From assembly GCA_964481825.1 (NCBI GenBank), contig CAYZUE010000002.1, positions 1 through 53,851 on the forward strand: 53,851 nt of DNA. The letters are read 5' to 3'. The stretch comes from CAYZUE01 sp964481825 (lineage in GTDB: Archaea; Hydrothermarchaeota; Hydrothermarchaeia; Hydrothermarchaeales; JALUUU01). The translations under genes were made by a program, and so were the position numbers. The notes under the pieces are model-generated. The model did no database searches. It was not told where the DNA came from and saw only the letters and a program-made list of their open reading frames with translations. Positions 32,493-40,726 of the stretch are shown here, piece by piece (within the stretch, counting starts at the first letter, position 1; each line of letters begins with the position of its first letter).

Positions 32493-33362
32493 ATGGCTAA
32501 CATCCCTTCAACGGTGATGAAAGCTTTAGGGATATCTCTAGTTTTAATAGGTATTACGGGTGTTTTTGGTGGAATTTATGCCCTTATATTAGTTCATGAA
32601 TATGATATCGTGAATATTTCCCCTGACAATGTAACTAACTCGATAACAGGAATAAGACTGGAATTGGAAAAAAAAACACTTGAGATTGATAATGCCTTTG
32701 ATGATATTGGGTCTTCTATGGAGGATTCATCAAATTCAATTGGAAAAGTGGGAGGTAAGTTCTATGAATCCTCTTCAGATATTAAAACTGCATCAAATAA
32801 TATGTCTAATGCAGCAGAAAATTTACAGTTAGCCTCAGATTTAAATAAAGACGCAGCCATCTATTTAACTTCAGCAGCTGCCGGATTAAAAAGTTGGGCT
32901 AATAACTATGAGTCAAATGGATCCCCTCTCCCATCTAAATCAGACTTTATCAATTCAGTAGATAAGATAACTACTGCTGGAAACAAAATCACCGAAACTG
33001 GCGAAAAACTTAGTGAAACTTCAGAAAACATCAATGAAACCTCTCTTAGTCTAATGAGAACCTCCTCAGGATTCGATGAAACTTCCATTGAACTTACAAG
33101 CTTAGGAGAAAGCCTTAATGGAACAAAGAAAAACTTCGTGTCAATGAAAGTTCCAATTGGATTATTTATAACTAGTCTATCTATTGCAATGGAGGAATCA
33201 AGTGACACAATTAGAGCACTGGTAGGAATAACAAATAATTTAAAAACCGGAGCTTATCTATTAATAGGATACCTGATAATCTTCCATATAATTGTTCTAG
33301 GATTGGGAATAGCTTTGATAATCATAGATGTAAATCTTTTCTATTCAAGTAGGAGTGAGTAA
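32493..33362 (+). CDS. Membrane protein with coiled-coil-like extracytoplasmic domain
   Basis: A 289-residue protein with one hydrophobic helix at 9-34 and a second at about 252-280. Between them lie some 210 polar residues rich in Ser, Thr, Asn and Glu in a heptad-like pattern (KITETGEKLSETSENINETS), resembling the rod parts of chemoreceptors or phage tape-measure-like proteins. No HAMP or signalling domain is present. It is embedded in a biosynthetic operon, 9 bases after pyrE, and ends 1 base before the purD start. The function is unknown. Confidence 0.7.
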   Translation: MANIPSTVMKALGISLVLIGITGVFGGIYALILVHEYDIVNISPDNVTNSITGIRLELEKKTLEIDNAFDDIGSSMEDSSNSIGKVGGKFYESSSDIKTASNNMSNAAENLQLASDLNKDAAIYLTSAAAGLKSWANNYESNGSPLPSKSDFINSVDKITTAGNKITETGEKLSETSENINETSLSLMRTSSGFDETSIELTSLGESLNGTKKNFVSMKVPIGLFITSLSIAMEESSDTIRALVGITNNLKTGAYLLIGYLIIFHIIVLGLGIALIIIDVNLFYSSRSE

Positions 33363-33363
33363 T

Positions 33364-34746
33364 ATGAAAATAGGAGTGTTATTGGTTAGTTATGGATCAA
33401 GAGCTGCCTGCATCGCAGACTCTCTAGTGAGAAGTGAAGAATACGAAGTGGATATTTATGATGCGGATATGCAAAGGAATCCCTTTATTTTATCACACTC
33501 GAAAGATATTACCGTCGGTATTGAAGTTGATAATATCTTAAAATTTGCAGAGAAACATAAAAGTAAATTAGATTTTGGTATAGTGGGTCCTGAAGGACCA
33601 ATAATAGCAGGGGTAAGAGATAGAATTGAAGATGAATTAGGAATACCTATGATATGTCCAACCAAAGAATTTGCAATTGAAGGAAGCAAAGTAGCTCAGA
33701 GAGAATTACTCAAAACCTGCGCTCCGGAAGCTAATCCGAGATATAAGGTATTCGACCCAAAGGATTACACCGATGAAGCTAGTGTAAAAAAAGATCTTTG
33801 GCCCTGGCTGGATGAACTTGACAATAAAGTAGCTGTAAAGCCCGATGAGCCTGCAGTTGGAAAGGGTGTTGGAGTCTGGGGGGACCATTTCAACACTAGA
33901 GAGGAGCTTTATTCACTTTTTAAGGCAAATTTTTCTGAAGGAGTGGTATTAGTTGAAGAGAAGATTGATGGTGAAGAATTTAGCTTACAGTGCTTTTCGG
34001 ATGGTAAATCTCTTATTGAAACTCCCTCAGTAAGAGATTATAAACGTGCGTTTGATGGAGATTTAGGACCAAACACAGGGGGTATGGGCTGTTATAAAGA
34101 TAATAATAAGTTACTTCCATTTATGTCAGAAAATGACTGGAAAACTGGACTAAAGATTGCCCGACGTCTCTTCAAGAAACTCAGAGGCGATGGAAGCAAT
34201 CCAGGATTAAGAGGAATTCCTTTATACATGGCTTATACCTGTGCAAAGGATGGCGTTAAATTATTCGAGGTAAATAGTCGTCCAGGAGACCCAGAAATTA
34301 TGAACTTATTACCTGTTTTAAAGGGAGACTTCGTTGAAACATGTTATGACATGATAGATGGTAACTTAAAAAGAATGGAGTTTGAAAATCTCGCAACGGT
34401 TATAACATACGCTGTTCCAATGACCTACGGGGAGTGTAGAGCACAATTTACAGGCAGTAAACATGTTGACTTAACTCCAAGCTATAATACTGCAAATAAA
34501 TACAATGATAAACTCCGTATATATCCAGGATCAATGGAGCTACGGGATGATGGAAAAACTTACATGTGCGATTCTAGGGCTGTAGGGTATGTCGGCATAG
34601 GCGAAAGCCTTGAAGAAGCACGAAAAATTTCTCTTGAAGGTATTACCTCATTAGATGGTGCATTATGGAATAGATGGGATATAGGTTCTAAACACCATGT
34701 GCAAATGAGCATTGACCATATGGCTGATATTAGGAGAACTGAATGA
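33364..34746 (+). CDS. purD: Phosphoribosylamine-glycine ligase
   Basis: Catalyses the ATP-dependent joining of glycine to phosphoribosylamine in purine synthesis. About 460 residues from the ATG at 33364, which follows an AGGAGTGA ribosome binding site (33351-33358); a GTG at 33355 is in frame but lies inside that site. The N-terminal IGVLLVSYGSRAACIADSL and the ATP-grasp segment VAVKPDEPAVGKGVGVWGD, then GPNTGGMGCY and FEVNSRPGDPE, identify PurD in its archaeal form. The start of argF overlaps its stop by 4 bases. Confidence 0.93.
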   Translation: MKIGVLLVSYGSRAACIADSLVRSEEYEVDIYDADMQRNPFILSHSKDITVGIEVDNILKFAEKHKSKLDFGIVGPEGPIIAGVRDRIEDELGIPMICPTKEFAIEGSKVAQRELLKTCAPEANPRYKVFDPKDYTDEASVKKDLWPWLDELDNKVAVKPDEPAVGKGVGVWGDHFNTREELYSLFKANFSEGVVLVEEKIDGEEFSLQCFSDGKSLIETPSVRDYKRAFDGDLGPNTGGMGCYKDNNKLLPFMSENDWKTGLKIARRLFKKLRGDGSNPGLRGIPLYMAYTCAKDGVKLFEVNSRPGDPEIMNLLPVLKGDFVETCYDMIDGNLKRMEFENLATVITYAVPMTYGECRAQFTGSKHVDLTPSYNTANKYNDKLRIYPGSMELRDDGKTYMCDSRAVGYVGIGESLEEARKISLEGITSLDGALWNRWDIGSKHHVQMSIDHMADIRRTE

Positions 34747-35660
34747 ACCTTCTATCTATACTTGATATTCACCCAGAATTTAGTGAACTATTAAAAAGTG
34801 CCAGTAAATTAAAATCGGACCTAAAAAGTGGAAGATTACAAGAGATATTGAAAAACCAAAACCTTGCAATGATATTTGACAAGCCTTCAACAAGAACAAG
34901 AATATCTTTTGAAGTTGCTATGTCTCAACTTGGAGGACATGCAATCTACCTTGACCCTAGTAGCATGCATTTAAAAAGAGGTGAGAGTATTAAAGACACA
35001 GCTACTACTCTAAGTAAGTATGTAAACGCAGTAGTTATAAGGACTAGTAACCACAAAGTATTAGTTGATTTTGCTAAGTATTCAGAAGTGCCAGTTATAA
35101 ACGGATTAACTGATCTTGAACATCCCTGCCAAGCCTTATCTGATTTATTAACGATAAAGGAACATCATAAGAAATTTCCCAGATTAAAATTGGCATATAT
35201 TGGAGATGGAAACAATGTATGCAACTCACTCCTGTTAGGGGCGTCCATGGCGGGCTTAGAAATGTCTACTGCAACCCCAAAAGGATATGAACCAAAAAAA
35301 TCTATCTTAAAAAAAGCAGATGAAATTTCAGATAAGACTCGAAGTAGAATCCAAGTTCATAATGACCCTCTAGCAGCAGTTGAAGGAGCTGACATAATAT
35401 ATACTGATGTATGGGTAAGTATGGGTCATGAAAAAGAGCTTGATAACAGAATTAACGACTTTAAAAACTATCAAGTAAATACGAATCTAGTCAAACTAGC
35501 AAATAATCCTTTAATAATGCACTGCCTTCCTGCAAAACGCGGACAAGAGATAACTAGTGAGGTAATAGAAAGCAAGAATTCAATCGTATTTGAACAGGCT
35601 GAAAATAGACTGCACCTTCAGAAAGCATTATTATGTTATCTTTTATGTGGAGACCAGTAG
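34743..35660 (+). CDS. argF: Ornithine carbamoyltransferase
   Basis: A 305-residue transcarbamylase of arginine synthesis, making citrulline from ornithine and carbamoyl phosphate. The carbamoyl-phosphate signature KPSTRTRISFE is at 47-57, HPCQALSD at 127-134, the ornithine loop DVWVSMGHE at 222-230, and HCLPAKRGQEI at 260-270. The SMG loop distinguishes it from aspartate carbamoyltransferase. It is the last gene of the run from carS. A 6-base-pair inverted repeat (AGGAAC/GTTCCT, 35659-35679) spans the stop codon but is not followed by a U run. Confidence 0.95.
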   Translation: MNLLSILDIHPEFSELLKSASKLKSDLKSGRLQEILKNQNLAMIFDKPSTRTRISFEVAMSQLGGHAIYLDPSSMHLKRGESIKDTATTLSKYVNAVVIRTSNHKVLVDFAKYSEVPVINGLTDLEHPCQALSDLLTIKEHHKKFPRLKLAYIGDGNNVCNSLLLGASMAGLEMSTATPKGYEPKKSILKKADEISDKTRSRIQVHNDPLAAVEGADIIYTDVWVSMGHEKELDNRINDFKNYQVNTNLVKLANNPLIMHCLPAKRGQEITSEVIESKNSIVFEQAENRLHLQKALLCYLLCGDQ

Positions 35661-35802
35661 GAACTAACAATATGTTCCTCTAAACAGAGAAGGGAAAAAA
35701 ATATCATGGATAATAACCTATGCCCCAAAAAAAAACTATTGATATATTATAGAAATACAAGGATAGGTGGAAATAAAGATTAATGAGGGAAAGATTATTA
35801 AT

Positions 35803-36066
35803 TTAAAGTAGCCTGGTTATTTCCACTACTTCAGTACTTCCAACACTCGAAATATTCCTAATCTCAGATTCTATTTTATCTGCTCCACCTTCATCATCAT
35901 TAGTAATGAAAGAGGGAGAAACAGACACTAGACCAAATCCTATAGGTATTTTTTCCAAATCATTTAATTTGGCTGTCTTAATACCTTTAATATCTTCAAT
36001 TAAAGCATCAATTTCTGTATCAGCATCTTTAGGCATGACTTTAAATGTAATTAGAACCTCTGCCAT
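35803..36066 (-). CDS. ef1b: Archaeal elongation factor 1-beta
   Basis: An 87-residue guanine-nucleotide exchange factor for EF-1alpha. The N-terminal VLITFKVMPKDADTEIDAL and the core KLNDLEKIPIGFGLVSVS are the standard archaeal EF1B signatures. The length is normal. Its ATG directly follows the stop of the zinc-ribbon gene, a pairing seen in many archaeal genomes. It ends the wecC-mfnD-mfnF-zinc-ribbon run, though a promoter before the zinc-ribbon gene suggests the last two genes are also expressed by themselves. Confidence 0.95.
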   Translation of the reverse strand: MAEVLITFKVMPKDADTEIDALIEDIKGIKTAKLNDLEKIPIGFGLVSVSPSFITNDDEGGADKIESEIRNISSVGSTEVVEITRLL

Positions 36067-36228
36067 TTAAGGTCCCTCGAATCCACAGTTACAAATATAT
36101 TTTTTACCGATATTCCTACATCTTGCACATCGACCCACTAACACCTCACATGAAGGGCAATGGAATTCAACTGATTCATCGCCTATTAACGAAAGAGCAC
36201 CGCAGGATATACATTTAGTTTTTGCCAT
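36067..36228 (-). CDS. 53-residue zinc-ribbon protein (translation-associated, COG2888-like)
   Basis: A short gene easily missed by length cut-offs. The frame from ATG 36228 to TAA 36069-36067 encodes MAKTKCISCGALSLIG, then FHCPSCEVLVGRCARCRN and YICNCGFEGP, with four pairs of cysteines able to hold two zinc ions. It matches the small archaeal two-zinc-ribbon proteins that sit before aEF-1beta and have been proposed to act in translation. A GGTGAT ribosome binding site lies 3 bases before the ATG. Its stop touches the EF1B start. Confidence 0.88.
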   Translation of the reverse strand: MAKTKCISCGALSLIGDESVEFHCPSCEVLVGRCARCRNIGKKYICNCGFEGP

Positions 36229-36266
36229 TTTATCACCACAAAGAATACTTCGAATTATCCTAGAGG

Positions 36267-36280
36267 GTTTTTATACTTTT
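36267..36280 (-). promoter_or_regulatory. TATA box of the zinc-ribbon/EF1-beta pair
   Basis: The minus-strand AAAAGTATAAAAAC overlaps the stop codon of mfnF and would start transcription near 36245, leaving a leader of about 17 bases that carries the ribosome binding site. Confidence 0.5.
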
Positions 36281-37245
36281 CCAAAGTCCATTAACATTTC
36301 CACCATTCCTAGGCATGGCAGATTGTCGTAACCATCGATAATACCTGAGAGGTTATGTGTATTAAGACCAACTTGTTCACATGCCCTTACACCTAGTTTT
36401 GCACCAATACCACACACATATGCGTTCTTAAAACTATACCCTTTAACTACTTCAGAAATTGCATTAGCCAAATCCTCTTGTTGTACTTGATAAATATATT
36501 CACATATTTTTAGTATATGTTCCTCCTTAATATCATTAAGACTAGCACAAAGATGGCGTGATATCCGTCTCATTGAATCTATTTTGGATTTACCCTTCCC
36601 ATCGGGAGTATCACAAGAATAATTTTCTAGCATCCCTAAAACATTATAAACATCCGCAGTAATAGCGAATAATTCTGTGGAAATTCTAATTAATGAACGT
36701 CTGTAAGGGACACTCTTGACAACTGAACTGAGGGGAGTTCTAAGAAAGCCAGTATACACTAATTGCCCATTAATTAGTCTCTCCAAATCTTTTTTTCCAA
36801 TTTTTATTTCTGTTCCAAAAGGAATTATATCACTGGTGGTACTTCCTACATCCAAAAGAATTCCTTTCGTATATTTTTTTTCAACATAATACTTACTAGC
36901 AATCCAGTTAGATGCTCCTAACTCTAAAGGGTCAGATATATCCTCCTTCTTAACAAACTCCCCATTGATGGTTAGATAAAGGGGATTATTGAAAGAATTC
37001 TCACAAGCATCGATAATATACATTATTCCTGAAATATTATCAAAAAAAGTATCACTTATCTCAGCAGTCATTGTAACACCCACAACATTTGCACTGGAAC
37101 TTTTTAATCTGAGAAATTCAAACAGTTCATCTTTTTTTTTCCAGATTGGAAAATAGAAAATATCACTTTTAAAGTACTGACTTTTAGAATCATAAATGAT
37201 TCTTTTAATATTTGCTCCACCTATATCAAAGGTTAATATCCTCAT
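36271..37245 (-). CDS. mfnF: Methanofuran biosynthesis enzyme MfnF
   Basis: A 324-residue protein of the hydantoinase A/oxoprolinase-like ASKHA group. LTFDIGGANIKRI at 4-16 is the first phosphate-binding motif, and LLDVGSTTSDIIPFG at 129-143 the second. MfnF joins the aminomethylfuran diphosphate unit to gamma-glutamyl tyramine, forming the core of methanofuran; older annotations call it an H4MPT-linked C1 transfer protein. The gene overlaps the end of mfnD by 20 bases (37226-37245), so they are made together. Length and motif spacing fit MfnF; a different member of the ASKHA group is unlikely given the mfnD neighbour. Confidence 0.85.
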   Translation of the reverse strand: MRILTFDIGGANIKRIIYDSKSQYFKSDIFYFPIWKKKDELFEFLRLKSSSANVVGVTMTAEISDTFFDNISGIMYIIDACENSFNNPLYLTINGEFVKKEDISDPLELGASNWIASKYYVEKKYTKGILLDVGSTTSDIIPFGTEIKIGKKDLERLINGQLVYTGFLRTPLSSVVKSVPYRRSLIRISTELFAITADVYNVLGMLENYSCDTPDGKGKSKIDSMRRISRHLCASLNDIKEEHILKICEYIYQVQQEDLANAISEVVKGYSFKNAYVCGIGAKLGVRACEQVGLNTHNLSGIIDGYDNLPCLGMVEMLMDFGKV

Positions 37246-38200
37246 TTAAATCCCTAATGAGGATGGAATATCCTCTAAAAGATATATAGCTGTTTGGATG
37301 AGCCCCTAAAACCTTAGACAAAAAAGTTTTTTTAGGTGTAAAATCAGGTATCGATTCACTGTAGTAGTTATCAACTATCACTTCAGAAATATTAATACCT
37401 GAAGCGTAATTTAAGGCTATTATAGGTGTTGTTGGTCTTGGATTTATCTCTATTATTTTTAACTCCTCTCCAAGAATAAAATCAACGCCGACATAACCAA
37501 AGAGGCCTTTAATCCTTGAAACACAATCAAAAATAATTTCTGTATCAATACCCTCAACTGGCAACTTTGCCCCACAATAATTAAAGTTATCGTTTTCTTG
37601 AGTATTGACACTTAGAAGATTTATATTATCACCAATTAATAGACTTGCACTCATATCTGCGCCTTTAACATATTCTTGCAAAAGATAATTATTGGGGATA
37701 TTCGATAAGGATTTAGCATCATTTATTAAGCATACTCCTTCTCCTGAAACACCATCTCGCGGTTTAGCTATTAAAGGGAAATTAAGCTTAGTTGTTCCAT
37801 TAAAGACATGAGTTCGTGGAGATAAATCTTTTATTTTTTTATAAGTTGCATATTTATCTGTAGCATCATAAACTGCTTTAGAAGATGAACCTAGGTTAGC
37901 ACATCCACTTTTCTCAATAAATTTAGTTAGATCATACAGGATAAACTCTGTTTCTGGTGCGATTAGAAGACCATAATCTGAAAATTGAAGATTCATTTTA
38001 AAGACCTTATAATCGAATGGAATGTGGGGATAATTTAAAAAAAAAGGTAATGATGGATCAATGAATGTATTAACATCAAAACTTTTTTCAAAGCCATTTA
38101 ATAAGGATTTAAACATCCCTAGTCCTTCAACAGCAATAGATTGAGAAACCTTCAATATTGATCCACAAGTAATGTACTCATAAAGGAAAACCCTTTCCAT
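37226..38200 (-). CDS. mfnD: Tyramine-L-glutamate ligase MfnD
   Basis: A 324-residue ATP-grasp enzyme that forms gamma-glutamyl tyramine, an early methanofuran intermediate. The N-terminal FLYEYITCGS is typical of MfnD, the ATP-grasp domain is seen in PLIAKPRDGVSGEGVCLIND at about 137-156, LLQEYVKGADMSASLLIGD, and the metal-binding EINPRPTTPIIAL near 254-266. Methanofuran is the one-carbon carrier of the formylmethanofuran step in the archaeal C1 branch. It starts immediately before the wecC stop with no gap, an unexpected pairing. Confidence 0.88.
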   Translation of the reverse strand: MERVFLYEYITCGSILKVSQSIAVEGLGMFKSLLNGFEKSFDVNTFIDPSLPFFLNYPHIPFDYKVFKMNLQFSDYGLLIAPETEFILYDLTKFIEKSGCANLGSSSKAVYDATDKYATYKKIKDLSPRTHVFNGTTKLNFPLIAKPRDGVSGEGVCLINDAKSLSNIPNNYLLQEYVKGADMSASLLIGDNINLLSVNTQENDNFNYCGAKLPVEGIDTEIIFDCVSRIKGLFGYVGVDFILGEELKIIEINPRPTTPIIALNYASGINISEVIVDNYYSESIPDFTPKKTFLSKVLGAHPNSYISFRGYSILIRDLNEDINL

Positions 38201-39526
38201 TTAGTAACCTACTCCAAAGTATCGCATACCATGCCCTTTTACACCACGAGGATCAAGTATCCTTCGAGCATCGATAACAATATTTGGAGTTTTTAATTGT
38301 TTAGAAAGTTCTTTTAAATCAAGGCTTTTATAGATAGAATGATCTGTTACTATTACCAAACAATCTGAGTTTTTAATTACTTTTTTTATATTATTAGAGA
38401 ACATTCCCCCGAAGTCTTGTTTAACATATGGATCATGGGAATATACAAAGCAATCAGACTCAAGTAACTCTTCAACAATAACTTTTGCAGGAGTATTACG
38501 AACATCATCTGTATCCCCTTTATATGCTATCCCTAAAATTGATACCTTAGATTTTTCAATACTCTTATCTGCCGTAGCCAAAGCCTTCTTAATCATCTTA
38601 ACCACGTGTATAGGCATGTTCTCGTTTACTTTTCGTGCTGCCTCAATCAATTCTAATTTAATTCCTAATTCATTGGCTTTATTAAGAATAAAGTTAGGGT
38701 CTTTAGGAATGCAATGTCCACCAACACCAGCTCCAGGGAGGTGAATGTTTACACGTGGATGCTTATTAGCTAATTTTATCGCATTTAATGCGTCCACTCC
38801 AATACCTTCGCAAAACAAAGCTATCTCGTTTGCAAGGGCGATGTTAGTATCACGATACGTATTCTCAATGAGTTTTACAATTTCAACGGTAGCTAAATCT
38901 GATAATATTAACTCTCCCTCAGTAACTAGTTTATAAAACTCCATTGCAATAGATGCACTTTTCTGATTAATTCCTCCAATAAGTCGAGAATTGGACTGAA
39001 TTTCCTCAAGAGTTCTAGTTGGCATGGCACGTTCAGGCGAATATGCCAAATAGAAATCTTCACCAGCTACCAACCCAGAACAATCAAAAATAGGTAAAAT
39101 CACTTCATTTATAGTACCGGGAGGCAACGTACTTTCAATAATGATAAGTTGTCCAGATCTAAGTTGTTTTGAAACCTCCAAACATGCACTCTTTAGATGA
39201 GACAAATCTGGCGTATTATCTTCTTTTATTGGCGTCTGAACCACGATAAGAACTATTTTACATTTTTTTACGACTTCTGAAGGATTTAATGTTGCCCTTA
39301 ATCGTCCTTCTATACTTCCCTTTTCAATTAAACTTTGAAGACCCTCCTCTTGAACTGATGATTTTTTGGAGTTAACAGCATCTACAATATGTGGATTTAG
39401 ATCCCCACCCAGAACAGTGAATCCTTTTTCAGCTATTACCGCGGCCATGGGTAAACCGATATGACCCAACCCTATAATACCTACACTACATCTTCTCTTC
39501 TTTATTTCTTCCTCTAAAGTACCCAT
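38201..39526 (-). CDS. wecC: UDP-N-acetyl-D-mannosamine dehydrogenase
   Basis: A 441-residue enzyme that oxidises UDP-ManNAc twice to UDP-ManNAcA with NAD. The Rossmann motif VGIIGLGHIGLPMA is at 15-28, VQTPIKEDNTPDLSHL at 96-111, the substrate-helix ATVEIVKLIENTYRD with K218 and N222, and the catalytic cysteine C272 in GAGVGGHCIPKDP. The C-terminal NAD/UDP domain ends normally. A ribosome binding site AAGGAT precedes the ATG. The substrate UDP-ManNAc would come from the wecB product. ManNAcA and derivatives are known components of methanogen N-glycans. Confidence 0.93.
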   Translation of the reverse strand: MGTLEEEIKKRRCSVGIIGLGHIGLPMAAVIAEKGFTVLGGDLNPHIVDAVNSKKSSVQEEGLQSLIEKGSIEGRLRATLNPSEVVKKCKIVLIVVQTPIKEDNTPDLSHLKSACLEVSKQLRSGQLIIIESTLPPGTINEVILPIFDCSGLVAGEDFYLAYSPERAMPTRTLEEIQSNSRLIGGINQKSASIAMEFYKLVTEGELILSDLATVEIVKLIENTYRDTNIALANEIALFCEGIGVDALNAIKLANKHPRVNIHLPGAGVGGHCIPKDPNFILNKANELGIKLELIEAARKVNENMPIHVVKMIKKALATADKSIEKSKVSILGIAYKGDTDDVRNTPAKVIVEELLESDCFVYSHDPYVKQDFGGMFSNNIKKVIKNSDCLVIVTDHSIYKSLDLKELSKQLKTPNIVIDARRILDPRGVKGHGMRYFGVGY

Positions 39527-39656
39527 TAATATCCTTCATCCATCTTTGCAGGTATTTTAACCTTTCCTGTGAAACGATTTCATGAAAAAAGTTAAGAGGT
39601 GAATAGGTTGCTATTTTCAATAAAACAATCTGAATTACCATTCCAAACCATTTCAT
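39486..39656 (-). CDS. Possible 56-residue open frame overlapping the wecC start
   Basis: ATG at 39656 opens a frame (MKWFGMVIQIVLLKIATYS, then NFFHEIVSQERLKYLQRWM) that stops at TAG 39488-39486, 41 bases inside wecC in another frame. It fills most of the 168-base gap before wecC and has a plausible hydrophobic then charged make-up, but no ribosome binding site. It could be a chance frame, a leader peptide, or the remnant of a longer gene. Confidence 0.2.
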   Translation of the reverse strand: MKWFGMVIQIVLLKIATYSPLNFFHEIVSQERLKYLQRWMKDINGYFRGRNKEEKM

Positions 39657-39694
39657 TTATTAAAAAAAAGGTTGAATAAGTGTAAAGTGTTTAT

Positions 39695-40648
39695 TTAATC
39701 GTGAAAATCCTTTTTAATAGTCAATTTCTGAGTCTTTCCATAAGGTTCTTTTGAGATAATGCCCCTATTTGACAAATTCATAATTATCCTACTTACCTTA
39801 GGCCTAGAAAAATCTGTCACTTCAGGTAGCTTATCCTGAGTTAAAACTCCTCCATTTTTCAAGATATATTTGACAATCTTTTCCTCATCCTTAGTTAAAA
39901 TAGTAAAAGAAACTTTATCCTCCAATTTCCTAAAGCGGACCCAGATTAAGATAGTAGCCGCTCCTAGAACAATCCCTAAAACTAAAGGTATGTAAAATGA
40001 GTCATATTGATTAGATTCTCCTTTCCACCCATTATCTATGATTACTAAATCATAACCCTTGGATAACAAGTCTTCCCTAATATTAGGGGAAATCCCTTCA
40101 ACAAGGTATACCTTTTTAACTCCAATAGTAACAAGAGCTTTTTCTACGCTTGGGGATACCTTATCCCCCTTAACAAACATAATGGGACCTCTAATTGAAG
40201 ATGCAACCCTTTCTGCAACTAACAATCCTTCATACCCCTCACCCCTAACTAAAACAACCCCTTCTACCTCCTTGAATAGCTCTATTGAGACTCTGGCAGA
40301 TGTCCCGTACCTATCCCCTTCACTTATTCTATGAGTTATAAACCCCATGTCATCAAGTCTAGATTTTATCATGGGCGAAATTGCTTCTTCCCCCCCAATG
40401 ATAATAAGATTACTAAAACCTGAAGCTAAATAACCGCCAAGCTGATCTTTAACATCGTCATCTAGATAATCAGGATTGGTGACAACAATAGGTACCCCCG
40501 ATTTTTGGGCGTACGCTTGGGCGATAACCCAATCCATTGGAAGGTCACTTCTAACAATGATTACATCGTATTGAGGAGATTCGGATGCAATAGTTAAAGG
40601 TACAGATACAATAGTTAAAAATAAGGATATTAGGAGAAGCTCTTTCAT
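39695..40648 (-). CDS. Transmembrane protein: exported CWB2-like domain plus cytoplasmic winged helix
   Basis: A 317-residue protein with a signal sequence at 1-21 (LLLISLFLTIVSVPLTIA). Residues about 25-205 resemble two or three putative cell-wall-binding repeats of the type 2 family: DVIIVRSDLPMDWVIAQAYA, LIIIGGEEAISPMI, GPIMFVKGDKVSPSVEKAL and KVYLVEGISPNI. A membrane helix follows at about 219-238. Residues 250-317 form a winged helix-turn-helix of MarR-like type (LTKDEEKIVKYILKNGGVLT, then FSRPKVSRIIMNLSNRGII). The topology puts the ligand-binding part outside and the DNA-binding part inside. No partner gene is adjacent on the same strand within 78 bases. Confidence 0.8.
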   Translation of the reverse strand: MKELLLISLFLTIVSVPLTIASESPQYDVIIVRSDLPMDWVIAQAYAQKSGVPIVVTNPDYLDDDVKDQLGGYLASGFSNLIIIGGEEAISPMIKSRLDDMGFITHRISEGDRYGTSARVSIELFKEVEGVVLVRGEGYEGLLVAERVASSIRGPIMFVKGDKVSPSVEKALVTIGVKKVYLVEGISPNIREDLLSKGYDLVIIDNGWKGESNQYDSFYIPLVLGIVLGAATILIWVRFRKLEDKVSFTILTKDEEKIVKYILKNGGVLTQDKLPEVTDFSRPKVSRIIMNLSNRGIISKEPYGKTQKLTIKKDFHD

Positions 40649-40726
40649 AGATGTTAATTTCCAAGAATCTGATATAACTTTATCGCTCTTAACATAAATA
40701 ATGGATAATTAAACAAAATTAAATGC

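Noticed and set aside
35659..35679. Intrinsic terminator after argF
   Set aside because: The 6-bp inverted repeat is not followed by a U run.
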